This document shows positions 10,571 to 23,218 of a DNA stretch of 64,000 bases, in pieces. Positions within the stretch are counted from its first letter, which is position 1. Each line of letters begins with the position of its first letter. The translations under genes and the position numbers were made by a program. The notes beneath the pieces were generated by a model that was not told the DNA's origin, did not search any database, and saw only the letters and a list, made by a program, of their open reading frames with translations. Source of the stretch: Chlorophyllum brunneum (Eukaryota; Basidiomycota; Agaricomycetes; Agaricales; Agaricaceae); contig OY756144.1 of the NCBI GenBank assembly GCA_963576785.1, positions 1 to 64,000 on the forward strand. The letters are read 5' to 3'.

Positions 10571-12785
10571 CTAAAGGGATGCCTTTCCGCGTGACTCGAA
10601 CGGAAGGAAAAGTGCAACAAATCCAGCGACGATAAATATGGCACCAGAAATGAAGATCGGAACGGATGTCGTCAGATCCGCGTACAAAGCGATAATGGGA
10701 GCCTAGGAGAGCATCAGATAACACTTCATGGACAATGTGCATCACTCACCATTATCCCAAAGACACGATTCGCAGTTGCAGTCAAAGCATTTCCCGTTCC
10801 TCGATCCTTCGTAGGGAAGAGCTCAGGCGTTATGGCATACAGGACACCATACATGATATTACTTGTGAAACTGTAGGCACAGTTCCAACCGAGAAGAGCA
10901 TCTGAAGTCCTGGCGGTTGTTGATGCAAGGATGAAAACGCCCGTCAAGACTAGGAGACGGTGTGAACACATAGAGTTGAGCAGGAGAGATCACAGCATAC
11001 GCGTAAAAATAGCCAGTGTGCCGCGTCGCCCGAGTAACGGCACTTCAACCAAGTATCCGGCTATTAACGCCCCAGGTACACCGATTACACTTAGGATGAC
11101 TTGCTGAAACACCTGTTAGCGATCATGATCTACACCAACTAGCCCCTGGACGAACATTACGATACGTGATATAGATCGACCCGTCACCAAAATCAGCTCC
11201 ACGAGTGGCAAGACTGGGGGAGCATTAGGTTTCCTTTCAAGTGGAAGGAATGTAGAGTGGGCGTACTAATATGTGACGAATGAATTATAACTGTAGTAGC
11301 AGGTCAGTTATGCCCGAGCGTTCATGGGATTCGTGCTCACAGAGGGAATGCGAGACCGATGAGAGCTAAAAATATTAATGAGCTGTGCTCGCTAGCAAAA
11401 CAGAATGGACATACCCCACAAAATCACAAGGAGAGTTGTCGAAATAGCGATTCTGCGTGTTGCGAAAAGTGGCTTGATATGGTTCCCGTCAATCTTGGAC
11501 AAATGGCGACGAACAACATCCCCGGCAGAGTCAGGGGCATATCCCTCAGCACCTTCATCGACCCCTTTTAGGTCTTCGACTGAAAGCAAGGTCGTCTTTC
11601 CATTATACCTTGCCACCTTATGAACAACCTCCACAGCCTGCTCGTCCCTCCCCTTCCCCATCAAATACTTAGGACTCTCATACAGGTGGAAGACGAAGAA
11701 ACGAATCGCCCACAGAACGATCATAAGTCCTCCCATTGCAAACAGGAAGTACCTCCATCCTTTGTTTGAAGCCCTCGTGCAGCTCGGCGGTGTGGTAATT
11801 TCGCAGGAATACTTGCCGATCAAAGGCCAGGCAACCTATACGGGTTTAGGGAACGAAAGAAGCACGTTCAGCGAAAATGGGGTACGTACTAAACTTCCAA
11901 GGAGCTGGCCGAACGCCCACCAGATCGAGAGCACCGTTAGAAGGTATTGGTGAGATGCCGGTACGAATTCTACTCTAAAAATAACCTCCAAGTTCTAGGG
12001 TCGGGTGTGTTTCGTGCTTACCCAGGAATATCGCCGAGTCAACCGGTATGTTTCCCCCGACCCCAATCGACCAGACAGCAGCAAGCGAGATGAGTGTTGT
12101 CGATGAATTGGAGGCACCTGCGACGGTGGCGAAAAGGCCGATGATAAGCATTGTGACATTGAAAGATATCCTAGAAGCAATGGTTAATCAAATTTCCGCC
12201 CGCGCTCTACGAAGGGGTATACAGACTTCCTTCCCCAAATATCAGACCCTATGCCCCAAAACGCAGCGCCGACAAGAAGCCCAATGTTCTGACCCAATTT
12301 CAGGAACGGTCCCTCAAAATTGAATTCTTGAAGGACAGGCGGTAAAATTAGACCTGTTACAATCTTGAAACAATTTGTGAATTTGTAGAGTTGGCAATGT
12401 CACACGAATATCACAACTTACTGGCCATAGATTATCCCTGGTTGAAGGCGGCACGAACGGGGGTTAAAACCAGCCCATCGGATGATTCACAGAAGGACTT
12501 ACGCCAACCAGCCGAAACCTGTGACGACAGACAACCCCCTGGGGCCAGATTTATAATAAAGAACATTGAGGATTGATATTTATAGACTTACCATTGGTAG
12601 CGGCCCATCCCGATCTCCTGCATTGCATCGTTGAGAACGGAGGCTTTGCCGTTGTAAATAGGGTCCAGCCCTTCATCCCCGAGAACGGGCCTGAGCTTAA
12701 TGTTAAGGTCGTTCTCGAAGGTGCTCTCGTCGACGATCAGTGTCTGTGGCCCTTGGACCTTACTATTGGCAGATTTGGCGGTCAT
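10571..12785 (-). CDS. SV2-like MFS transporter
   Basis: Starts at ATG 12785 with a cytosolic N-terminus ending VLNDAMQEIGMGRYQW, then GLSVVTGFGWLADNLWP. This is the signature of the fungal branch of synaptic-vesicle-2/metabolite:H+ symporter MFS proteins. The largest exon (11392-11823) holds GWRYFLFAMGGLMIVLWAIR and FHLYESPKYLMGKGRDEQAV. Later exons give ALIGLAFPLYNSFV, YLATRGADFGDGSIYITYRN, VIGVPGALIAGYLVE, YAITPELFPTKDRGTGNA and the end FVALFLPFESRGKASL (TAG 10573-10571). About ten introns, all in frame, so apparently intact. The predicted carrier has 12 TM segments and a large cytosolic loop. It is divergent from the GH35 gene, 974 bp away, so shared control is possible. Confidence 0.86.
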
Positions 12786-13759
12786 AAGAGCAGACGAGAG
12801 GGGAGAGGATAAAATTCTTGGCAGGCGGGCCCGTAATATAGGTAAATTCGAAATGAGGATACAGAAGCGTGGATCACGCCATCACGGCAAGTCGTAAGGA
12901 GACATCGCTAGCGCCAGAGCGTATGGATCGTCTCCATATCTCCTGATAGGCGAGACTCGATATGTCTGATAGGCGGGGCCGACCTGGTCAAAGACCAACA
13001 GTAAACTGGAACAGCCTGGTGCTGCTCGTGTTTCAACAGTTAATTATTGTCGCTAAAACCATGAGTTAGTGGTGAGATAAATAGTGGCTCACAAGAAATT
13101 CCGCAGCGGAACTTGAAGTAAATGACGAGAAGTTCTGAATTGAAGCCGGATCATGAACATACGTGGAAAAGTAGGCGTGACCACGGCATGGCGTCATTGG
13201 GCCCTTTTCGAATGCCGATATTGAGGACGAAATGCGATGTCCTCTGCATGAATCTCATACTCTCCGCACTATACGCAGCGACAGCCATAGGCGGTGAGAA
13301 ATGACGGGGTTACTCCACTTTTGATCGATTTCTATGCCACGACATTTCCCATCGGCATCTTTAATGTCCTTTAAGTTGTTCGTTCTGCTATGCGGCCCGT
13401 TCCCAAAATTCTCGCTCCTGCTTCCTCAGAGCACTGCATTCCTCGAAGTCGATGAATGTCAATTTCGCACCAAGGCGATGAGTTATTCGCTAAACGACTA
13501 CGCGTATTCCTTGATGTCGTTTACTTGCCACAAGGGCTAGAGGCTAACAGTGTGGCGGCCCGTAGGCTACAAGGAAGCACGAGCCCTGTGGGCTCATGAC
13601 CTCTTTTCGTGTCCCCATGACCTTCCCGCCGCACGCAATGTCCGCTATACGCGATGCCAACCCGCATGAACGCCGACCGACACAAGTACATAAAGTTGTA
13701 AATTATTGTTGGCGGTTTTACCGGCGAACACCCGAGAGTTCGAAGCTCTAAATTGCAAC
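12786..13759. promoter_or_regulatory. Divergent promoter region, transporter / beta-galactosidase
   Basis: This is the only DNA between the start of the SV2-like transporter (minus strand) and the start of the GH35 gene (plus strand), so both promoters must lie here. I cannot name operator sites. Small ORFs at 13122-13540 look spurious. Confidence 0.5.
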
Positions 13760-16700
13760 ATGCTCAGACGACTCTTAACCTTCATTCTTTGTGCCTCTTA
13801 CCTATCAGGAGGGTTATCGGTCGGCATCCAGAAACGCCAGTCAACAGTCGACAATAGTGGTCAATATATTTTGCCTGTTGGCTCGCGTATGTTGTCGATT
13901 CCCGGTGTCTACCCCCTTGCTAATGTGGCGCACTAGCTGACTTTTATGATGGTCAATCAAAGGCAGCTGTCACATTCGATCAACACTCCGTTTTGCTCAA
14001 TGGAAAAGTGCGCCTATTCTATCTAGTAGACTAAATACTGCTCTCAATGTGAATCAGCGTATTATGTTCTTCTCTGGGGAGTTTCATCCATTCCGACTTC
14101 CTGCACCCGAGCTCTGGAAGGACGTTCTTCAAAAGTGCGTTACGTGTATCTTACATTAGAATGCTTACTGATGAGGTTTAGGTTCAAGGTTCGTGATTTT
14201 GATTTAGATATGCTGTTAAGTATTCATTATCGTAGGCTGCGGGATTTAACGGTGTTTCGGTCTACTGTGAGTTTCTTCTTCTAGGAACTTCAAGTTATCA
14301 CTTCCTACCATAGTTTCATAGGGCACTGGGGTTTGACCGCACCGAACTCGAAAGAAGTCAGGTTCACCCAGCATAACGATCTTAAAAGGTTTTTCGAGAC
14401 AGCGAAGGAAGTTGGTATCCTCGTGATTGTTCGCCCAGGGTATGTAACCTTCTCAGCTGGGTTTCATATGATCTAGGTCCTCAGCGAAAAATAGTCCATA
14501 TGTAAACGCGGAAACAGCTGGAGGTGTGTCCTTCAAGTCCGAATAACACTTCGGGATATTCAAATCTGGAAAAGGCGGTATCCCTGGATGGGTAACGAAT
14601 ATCGCTGGACTTGCCAGGACTAATGCAACAGATTACAAGGCGGCATGGCTCCCTTAGTAAGTACATTCTGTTATGGTTGTTGTTGCCAGCAATCTAATGC
14701 TTCTTCATCATTAGCCTTGAAGGTTTCGCAAGAGAGACCGCACCGTATCAGGTACTCAATTACCTCTTAAGCAAAGCTACGACTAACTCCGATGAAGTAT
14801 CCCGACGGGCCCGTGATAGGCAAGCGCTTCTTACCGGGGTCATTCTCTTTCTAATTCCATTTCAAATAGCCGTCCAGAGCGAAAACGAGTATGCCACGAC
14901 GGCCCAGCAACACATCCCAGGACTTGATGAGCACATGCAAGATATCATTGACACCTTGCGCAAGAATGGTATCACAAAGGTGCCAACGATCCACAACGAT
15001 AAGAACCCGAGTGGTCAATACGCTATGAAGGGATTGGGAAAGGTCGACTTGTAAGTATTCGCTATATCATCCACAACAAACCTCATTTTTTCTGGCAGAT
15101 ACGGATGGGATGGGTTAGCGTGAACTGATATACACATCCTTCTCGAGGCTAATGATGTGAAATAGATATCCTCTAGGGTTTGACTGTGACAAGCCGACTC
15201 AATGGAATGAGCTCTCAACCCGTGAGTTTTGTGTCATGCAAAGGATGTTTCGATCACTACTGAAGTATACATTCTAGAGGCCGATACTTCACACCAAACC
15301 TGGAATCCAGCAGAACCCTTGGCTTTGTTCGAATGGCAAGGTAAAAGCGGAAAATTGTCGTGTTTTCTGGGACACATTATGACTCCTATGTGTAGGAGGA
15401 GCTTTTTCTTACTGGTCTGGACCTGGATACGATCAATGCTACCAACTCATCAACGAGCAATTTGCCAACGTACGTTACATGTTTATTGACGGAGACATTC
15501 TGTTTGAGGTATTTTTCTAGGTATACTACAAGGTACTCCCGATGTTCAATTCCTGTCTTTCGTGAACCTCACATTGTTGAAAGAATAACTATGCTGCAGG
15601 GGCTTCCCTTCAGAACCTCTATATGACGTATGGTGCGAGATCCACCCAGCTCCTACTTTACCTGTCCTTCAACGTCTTGCAGGTGGTACGAACTGGGGCA
15701 ACATGCACACTCACACAATCTACTCCAGCTACGAGTAAGTCCATTTCCGATGCACGAAGCGATAAGTGGCAGTTTTACTCATATCTATCCACCAATTCAG
15801 TTACGGCGCTGTACGTACAATCGTGTCAATGTGGCATAGTTCGGCTTTAATCGTATCAACAGGCTATCCATGAGGATAGAACACTTAGTCCCAAACTCGA
15901 TGAGCTCAAACTTCAAGCATACTTCCTTCATTCCTCTCCCGATTATCTCACTGTTGGCCGCATAGGAAATGGCACAGTTGGTCTCGGCACAGCCTACAGC
16001 GATTCCCCTGACATCTACACGACACATCTACATTCACCCACCCATGGAACCAACTTTTACATCGTTCGGCAACTCACGAATCAGAAAACTACCAACACCG
16101 ACTTTAAACTTCGAGTTAATACGACAGAGTTGGGGCAAATAACTGTGCCCATGAATGGTGCAATAACACTTGCGGGACGGGAGTCGAAGATTCTGGTCTC
16201 TGACTACGTGTTTGGGAATTCCAAACTGGTGTATTGCACGGCCGAGGTTATGACGTGGGCAACGTTCGACAATGTAAGATTTAAACCCCTCCAGCAAATC
16301 TTCTCACTGAGGTTTTTCTAGGTGGATAATATTATCGTTTACGCTCTAGAGGGCCAATACGTTGAGCTGAGTGTTTCTGCCCGCACAACATCGCGGCTTG
16401 TGAAAGTGGGGTCTAGTACTATCACAGCAAAGTCTGGCAAAAAGGTAAGTATTACTTATTATCCGGATACTATTGCTGACATACAACAATCTTCAAAGAA
16501 CGTCGCCATCTCTGGGACTGTATCTGGTCTCTCGGTTATCAGTTTCGGTAACACAAGAGTCTTCGTCGCGGACAAGAAGTCGGCTTCGGCTTTCTGGGTG
16601 CCGAAAATTTCGAACGGAGGGCACCATACACAATACGACACCTCTCCTGAAGTTCCCTCTGTCTTTATTCGTGGACCATACCTCGTTCGGGATGTATCTT

Positions 16701-18454
16701 CTCACGGATCGACACTGGCGTTCACGGGTGATATAAATGGGACGACTACAATCGACGTTTTTGCGCCTTCAAGGTATCATACAGTCACTTGGAATGGCGC
16801 GAAAGTCAAAGTTATGAGAACTGAAATGGGTGGTCTGAGAGGCCAGATCGGATTCCCCCATGACCTTAACCAAATTCGTGTTCCAAGTATGACCGATGTT
16901 GAGTGGAGTTGCGCGGATTCACTGCCAGAGCTGGCGTTGGACTTCGATGATAGTGATTGGACGGTGGCGGACAAAACGTCCACGAAAAGGCCCCAGCAAC
17001 CATTTGAGGGAAAGGTACGTACTTAGGTCTCTGGTGTCAAGTATGATGGTCTGGATCTAAAGGTCCTTCGTCGTTCTAGAACGTTCTCTATTCGAGCGAG
17101 TAAGTGTCTGGTTTATATCTCCTTTACCCTCCGCCTTCCATTTAATCGTTTCAAGATACGGATTCCACGCTGGTAGGTCTCTCGAGACTTCTGTGTGCTT
17201 GATGCTGATTGCTTGCAGGTGACTGGGTATGGCGCGGGCATTTCAAAGGTTCTGCCCTAGGCGTGGCACTTGCCATTCAAGGGTAAGAGCCAACCATTGT
17301 CCAGAATTTGGGTGTTGAACCCAATTATCACCTTCTACAGTGGTTTCTCGTTCGGCTACTCGGCTTTCCTCAATGGTCACTTCTTGGGCTCTGGTGAAGG
17401 AACGTCACATAGTCAAGACGGTGTCGACATTCTCCGCCCTACCTTCAACTTTACGCAAGATATGTTGAGAGACGATGATAATGGTATGACACAGCTGGCA
17501 CTAGCGATATATGTTCTTGCTAACGGAGGCATACACGTAGTTCTGACTGTGATCCATGACTCGACTGGCATGAACCAAGATTGTTCGTGACACTTGTGCC
17601 TGAAAGGATCACCTCTCCTGACATCTTTGACGCCGGTAGATAACATTAACGATGAGTTCAAAACCCCTCGAGGCATTCGAGGATACCAACTCCTCAGTGA
17701 CAACGATATTGACTTCTCTGAATGGAGGCTGGCAGGCAGTGAGCAACGAACTGGTCTCTCAGACGCCACTGGATATCGCTAACCCGTTGCAGATGTCGGG
17801 GGAGAAAGCGCTCCGGATGATGTTCGAGGTCCTTATAACGAAGGCGGATGGTGGTTCGAACGTGTCGGTACGTGCCATGGTAACGGGATAACGGGTTATT
17901 CATCGGCATCATCTAGGTGCCCATCTCCCAGGATTCGATGCGTCCTCGTGGAACAAGTCTTGCTCCCCTCTTGAAGGAAGATCTACACCCGGAGTGACTG
18001 TGTACCGAGCAACTTTTGATATAAATCTCCCGCGTGGTTCGGATATACCTCTGGCATTCGACTTGGCTTTAGACACGGAGCACCCCCATCGAGTACTAAT
18101 ATTTGTCAATGGATGGCAGTTTGGAAGGCACGTATCTGGAGCGTAATTTGACAGCCCCTCACAAATTCTGAGAACACTAAACTTAGGTTCCTATCAACAC
18201 ATGGTCCTCAAGTGAGCTATCCCGTCCCTGAAGGTATTCTAAACCACCACGGAAAAAACGAGATTTTGGTCTCTCTCTGGGCCCTCAGTAAGTGGAGATT
18301 TTGAATGGGGGGGTCCGCTGATCCTTATTTAATAGACCCGGGTGGTGCCCGTCTAACCAAGTTCGAACTCAACCCGAGAGCAGTCATCTCTTCGAGCAAA
18401 GTGCAAACCACCGATGTTGTACCTGCACCTGGCTGGAAGGAGCTGCGAGGCTGA
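13760..18454 (+). CDS. Secreted beta-galactosidase, GH35
   Basis: A large gene of about 20 exons. It begins with signal peptide [20 protein letters not shown] and a KR processing site. [15 protein letters not shown] and [15 protein letters not shown] follow, then [28 protein letters not shown], the acid/base glutamate in AVQSENEY, and the nucleophile in [10 protein letters not shown] followed by [17 protein letters not shown] is typical of fungal GH35. C-terminal exons form beta-sandwich domains with [33 protein letters not shown] and [16 protein letters not shown], ending GWKELRG at TGA 18452-18454. This is the roughly 1000-residue size of secreted fungal enzymes (LacA type), which remove terminal beta-galactose from galactans and xyloglucan. 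Every junction checked keeps frame. Several N-glycosylation sequons fit secretion. Confidence 0.93.
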
Positions 18455-18711
18455 GAATACGTACTTCGCCTCGAAATATACCAATGACTGTACCAACACG
18501 AGCGACTTCGAGAATGATAATGAACATTTAAGCACAATAAAACCTTGGATGTAACCTTCATGAAAGGATTGATTTTGTTAGACGGGGTAAGGTCCACTAC
18601 AGGTTAGGGCGCTAAGCCATGGTGTGTACTATGTGGGTCACAGGCGACACTTCTACTACTACAAACATATGTATGATCACACGATACCCATCGACCGCAT
18701 CGTGAAAGAAG
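18455..18711. other. Convergent intergenic gap
   Basis: A 257-bp gap between the ends of the GH35 and F-box genes. No feature seen beyond the expected 3' UTRs. Confidence 0.5.
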
Positions 18712-20100
18712 TCAATTATGATCGTGACCACGGTTTTCCCCGTCGGCGGGGGTTGTAGAAAATGTCGTAATATCTAGGGAAAGCCCGGCACTAGTGAGCT
18801 GTCGTAAAGCCTCTTTGACTCCGGCTATATTTTGTTGCGTTGTTACCACACAGAGAGATTCAAGCTGTCGGACCTTGGACTGAGGATAAGTCCACCATCT
18901 CGAACTAGCCATCTTCTTAACGGCATCTATCATCGGTGCCTCGTCGCACATAAAGCTCCAATGTGAAGTTTCTACCGAAAGCTTCTTAAGATGCGGTAGC
19001 AATGGTCGTTGTTGATGTCCATGGTATGTGAGGGCAGCGAAGAGTTCGCTATTGCAATGGTCATTCAAGACGTGGAGTAGAGAGACGGATGGGGTAAGGC
19101 TAAGGATAGAGAGAACGTCGGCCATATTGATGAAATGGCATTGAGGGCTCGAAATCGTGAGCTTTCGCAGGTTACGAATTGTGGACAGAAAACTGGTGTC
19201 GAAACCTGGAGAATGGTTCCATCCGAGCGCCAGGTCCGTGAGATTGGGGAAATTGAAGCTCTTCAAGCTGAGAGGTGATCGAGAGGACTGTATACTGTGG
19301 ATAGAGAGGCTGGTCAGGAACGGGTATGTGATTTCGGTAGTGAAATTTGGAGATATTTGTGGATTGCCGGAAACGACAAAGGCCCCCGATTGTAGGTTCG
19401 TACAGCGTGGGAATATACGATTCCATGATTCGTAGTCAAGGTCGTTGAGCGTCAAATGGGTGAGTTGTTCCCAGGGAATTATGAGGTTTAGGACTGTTTC
19501 GGAGGAAATGTAGGCATTATAAGTAACTCGTTTGAGCTGGCTGGACCCAGCGAACGCCATGACAGGTATGGGAAGGGAGTCGAAAGACAGTCCGCCGGAT
19601 GAGGTGACGGTGAGATCTGAGAGTTGGGAGAAAGTAATGTGTTCGGGAAGGGAATAAAATAATTTGTTGAGCCACGACGATGACAAGTCCAGGTGTCGTA
19701 CGCGCCCATGGAACTGGGTCAAGATGAGATCCAACTGTGTCCTCCACTCCGGATGATCAAAAAGAGTAGGCGATGAAGCCGTAAATTGAAGTGACAGTAC
19801 CCGATTTTTGGATCGTTGCAGAAATGCCATCACGGGAACGGGAATGGTATCATATTTTGAGCGTTGGGAGGTCCCGGTCCCGGTCACTAGATCGGTCATG
19901 TCAATGGATAAGCCGCTCCAAAGACGAGACGATGCTAGGGCCACGTCACGCCAAGACGAGCACACAAAACAAAGCAGCAGTGGTGCTACTTCGTGCGAAG
20001 GTGTGGGAAAAGTAGGAAGACATTGGACGAACACTTCCTCGAGAATTTCGGGTGGAAGGTCATAAATAGGTCCAGGAGAACCAGCAGCAGTGGGGCTCAT
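18712..20100 (-). CDS. F-box/LRR-type protein
   Basis: A single 462-codon exon. The N-terminus PIYDLPPEILEEVFVQCLP and LLLCFVCSSWRDVALASSRLWSGLSI form a basidiomycete F-box (residues about 12-65), which binds Skp1 in an SCF ubiquitin ligase. The rest is leucine-rich, with repeating LTHLTLNDLDYES-like and LTDLALGWNHSP-like segments, consistent with degenerate LRRs for substrate choice. Intronless F-box genes of this size are highly expanded in Agaricomycetes. The target cannot be inferred. The frame is open throughout, and it converges with the GH35 gene. Confidence 0.88.
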   Translation of the reverse strand: MSPTAAGSPGPIYDLPPEILEEVFVQCLPTFPTPSHEVAPLLLCFVCSSWRDVALASSRLWSGLSIDMTDLVTGTGTSQRSKYDTIPVPVMAFLQRSKNRVLSLQFTASSPTLFDHPEWRTQLDLILTQFHGRVRHLDLSSSWLNKLFYSLPEHITFSQLSDLTVTSSGGLSFDSLPIPVMAFAGSSQLKRVTYNAYISSETVLNLIIPWEQLTHLTLNDLDYESWNRIFPRCTNLQSGAFVVSGNPQISPNFTTEITYPFLTSLSIHSIQSSRSPLSLKSFNFPNLTDLALGWNHSPGFDTSFLSTIRNLRKLTISSPQCHFINMADVLSILSLTPSVSLLHVLNDHCNSELFAALTYHGHQQRPLLPHLKKLSVETSHWSFMCDEAPMIDAVKKMASSRWWTYPQSKVRQLESLCVVTTQQNIAGVKEALRQLTSAGLSLDITTFSTTPADGENRGHDHN

Positions 20101-21631
20101 CCAGGATGACCTGACAGTACAGTCAGAACATGAAGCTGGGCAGACGTATTGGAAGCATACCTACACCTTTCCAGTCACCAAGCAGGTGCTACGCAGCGGA
20201 CAGTTTTGGCACACCAGACTCTAGCCAGTATTTAACACCAGTCGGAGATGCTTTGCAACATCCACTCCTTTCAGCGAAACACAATGGCTTCAAGGGCGAT
20301 AACGGACGAGTGGCATCGGCTACCAGAGGCGACGGTAAGCGCGATTCAGCTTCATGATCCGAGACAAAGTCAAGGAGAACTCGTACTGCCGAAGCAGTTC
20401 ATTTTCCCCAGAGTGTAGGATAGTCGGAGCAGAGCCTTGGGTTAGGCCACTAAATTATGTATTTAGCATGTGACTGGATTGTAATACCAGTTCTGTTTGA
20501 CGCCTGGACATGGGACCAGAAGCTGGGCTTACCCGGTCAGAAACCAGTGGGTGCTCCGGCAAGCACCAGGTTCGGGTCTGGAATCAAGACTGTCTAATTG
20601 TCAACGGAAAAAATCGGTTATTTGCCCTTCACCACGTTGTCCACCTACCTAGACTGCGGGGTCGACAATTCATGTCTTCACAGATAATCCCATCCGAATT
20701 AATCACGCACACCCGGGTTTAAATATTGTTCTTTGAAATACTCGGTGGATATCCTGAATAAACAGTACGGATATATACAGAGAGCAAGAAGAATGAAGAG
20801 TCTCAAACGGTGGTCAAATTCTCAAAGTCAGTCACCGTATTGACTGTTCCTTCGGAAATCCCCGCACGGAACAAGCAGAAGACCTGTGGACGATTCCAAT
20901 GATCGAAACACCACTCAGATCACCTTTTATTTTCGCGTTCTCGCCATTCCTGTGATTAAGCCCTACTATACCCCCATTCCTTCTCACGTCATGTACGGAA
21001 CAGGTAATTGCGACTTCGTCTTCATGCCACATGTATACGGCCGACCTATTGGGAGGCGATGAACTGGACGGCCATACATCCGCCTTGAAAGCCTGACAGG
21101 ACATCATCGGCAAAAGGCACGCTGTGCCTTCATGTCCTCTGTCACTGCTTCCGCAATTCTCAGGGAATATCAAGACACACATGCTCGAGAACGACAATCT
21201 TGTGTTCGCATTATGATGTTCTAGACTCTTATGTTACCGGGAAATAGGGTGCGTGCACCGACGCCCCGATCAGTGTTTCCAGTGCGATATTGGCTCAAAG
21301 GTGTCCAAGGTACATAACGCTCCGATGCTAGCCTCATGTGAGTGAATCTCTTACCATACACAATTTAGCTCAACTTCGACTCTAGATAAAGCGGAAGTGG
21401 GAGCCCGGCGCAGAGAACTATCTGAACCGTTCTCATGCCTTGTATAACACAAATAGGAAGCAATCGGATCATTCTAAATACGCTGACAATCAAAAGATTT
21501 AAGTCTGTCCGTCACGTCTGAGTGGACTCATCAAGGAACGAAATCGAAGCAATATGGAAGACCATTAACCCCTGTGCGAGGTACAAAGATGTATTTTATG
21601 CTCGAACGTTCTCACCTCGCAAATTTGAGAG
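20101..21631. other. Intergenic, no gene recognised
   Basis: Contains one 121-codon minus-strand ORF (20832-21197) with no recognised motif and no convincing start context. It is listed under rejected items. No repeats noticed. Confidence 0.45.
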
Positions 21632-21638
21632 TATAAAA
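21632..21638 (+). promoter_or_regulatory. TATA box, secreted protein paralogue A
   Basis: TATAAAA about 71 bp before the ATG at 21709. The same motif precedes both downstream paralogues at similar distance. Confidence 0.7.
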
Positions 21639-21708
21639 CGAAAGGGTTATTACTGAGGACCTTAGTTTCAAGTTGAAGCTTCCCTCCACACGCACCCTTA
21701 CATTTACC

Positions 21709-22292
21709 ATGCAGTTCTCCGCAAAGCTCGTGTCTTCAATAACCCTCGCTGCTGCTATGGCAAGCGCCCTCATCCTTCCCCGCCAGGCAGCTCCTGGAAC
21801 CTACACGGTATCATTCACCAACCAAACCGGTGCCGTGCAAGGCACCGATTTTATCACCTTTGCTCTTGTAGAAACAACTACTGGTAGGGTATTTCTTGCA
21901 CTCCGAAATCATAGAACTCACACCCTCTTAGATTGCAAGTCATTCTGTGACGGTGTTCCGACTTGTGGATTTGCCAACAGTACGTTTTCACCATCCCACC
22001 TGAGTGCCTATCTAAGCCCCATTGTAAAGGCTACCATGATAACAATGGAAAGGTAAATGCTTGTACCAGAAACGGTTTTGGTAATACAATACTCATCCGA
22101 AAAAAACAATCGTAGGATGGAAGTCCGCTCCTCACCTGTTCGCTGTATGTTGGATGCCACGGCGAGGAAGATTTGACCAACACTGGAGGTCAGACGCAGC
22201 CAGATGGTACAGTCAACTTCATCACGGACAGTGATGGTTGGTGCAAAGCTACCGATGAGACCGACCCAACCGATCCCGGCACTGGAGCTTAG
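21709..22292 (+). CDS. Fruit-body-type secreted protein, paralogue A
   Basis: Signal peptide MQFSAKLVSSITLAAAMASA, then a short N-domain and a cysteine-rich domain split by three short introns: DCKSFCDGVPTCGFANS, YHDNNGK, DGSPLLTCSLYVGCHGEED, GGQTQPDGTVNFITDSDGWCK. The spacing of these cysteines and the PDG.xxFIxDSxGxCK ending match the basidiomycete group annotated as fruit-body specific protein, small secreted proteins of unknown biochemical role. Paralogues B and C lie downstream on the same strand. A lacks the Pro/His-rich linker seen in them and ends with an acidic tail (TDETDPTDPGTGA). Frame open; likely functional. The family name is from memory and moderately certain. Confidence 0.78.
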
Positions 22293-23127
22293 ACACATTA
22301 TGTTAATGGTTCTAGACTATTCTTACTAAATTTATGTATCTTGGGGTGATAAACGAATGGACAATCGAATGAGTACTCCTCGTTCGTTCGAAAGCCTGGG
22401 CTCAGAGCCTATTTGGCAGTCAACGTCTTCCACCCCAGTTACTTACTCAACACGAGCCCCCAAGTTTCGAACCCCTAGCTTACTTTCTTATTCGAACAGA
22501 CACCCCCCAACCATCATCTTGAAGAATCGAAAATAAGACAGGATCACAACGTGAATAGCAACCATAATTCAACCTAAACGCCGCTTCCCAAGGAACCTCT
22601 CAAACGACTTTTAAATTACCTGATATTATTAGCTGATTCCTAACCTGCCAGTGTCTAGATGTAAATACGTTAGCAAGACACGTGGAATGATCTGGTAATG
22701 GTTGGTCTTTGTCGCAATGATGCCCGGTCAAGGCGTCTTCGAGCAGATCTGGCGCTTGTGAGTACAATTATGGACTAGCAAAGGTACAGAAATTGACCTC
22801 AACATCCAAACTCTCAAAGATGTTTGCGGAGGCGACCCTGAATGTATCTATACTTGGCAGACTCATCGAGGTGTATACGGCCTACATCTGGGCGGCCTGA
22901 TTTTACCGCTCTCTTTCCGTTGTTTGTGGTGGCAACTTGGGCTGTCAACTCGAGACGGCTGTAAAAAATAGAAGAATTACGACGTGCCCTACATCGACAT
23001 TCTCTATCATTGTTGGAACACTTTTTTGATCTGGAAAACGTCTTGAACCGAGGAGCACGCTCAGTCTGCGGCTGAACATGGAACCTTATATGAACATCGA
23101 GTGCCCAACAAGAACCAACAAGTCTAG
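22293..23127. other. Intergenic between paralogues A and B
   Basis: No gene recognised. It lies between two members of the tandem family, and I could not find a fourth decayed copy here. Confidence 0.45.
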
Positions 23128-23134
23128 TATAAAA
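23128..23134 (+). promoter_or_regulatory. TATA box, paralogue B
   Basis: TATAAAA, 85 bp before the ATG at 23219. A CGCGTCTCACAACTTCTCA stretch (about 23172) resembles CGCGTCGCAAAACTTCTCA upstream of paralogue C (about 25696), a possible shared control element. Confidence 0.65.
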
Positions 23135-23218
23135 GCATGGTCAAGTTGACTCTCGAATTGTCGTGGACAGTCGCGTCTCACAACTTCTCAAAGAGCCTAC
23201 CCCTACTAGTCATACGGA

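Noticed and set aside
20832..21197. 121-codon minus-strand ORF in an intergenic region
   Set aside because: No motif, no signal peptide and no neighbouring exons; length is possible by chance in GC-rich DNA.
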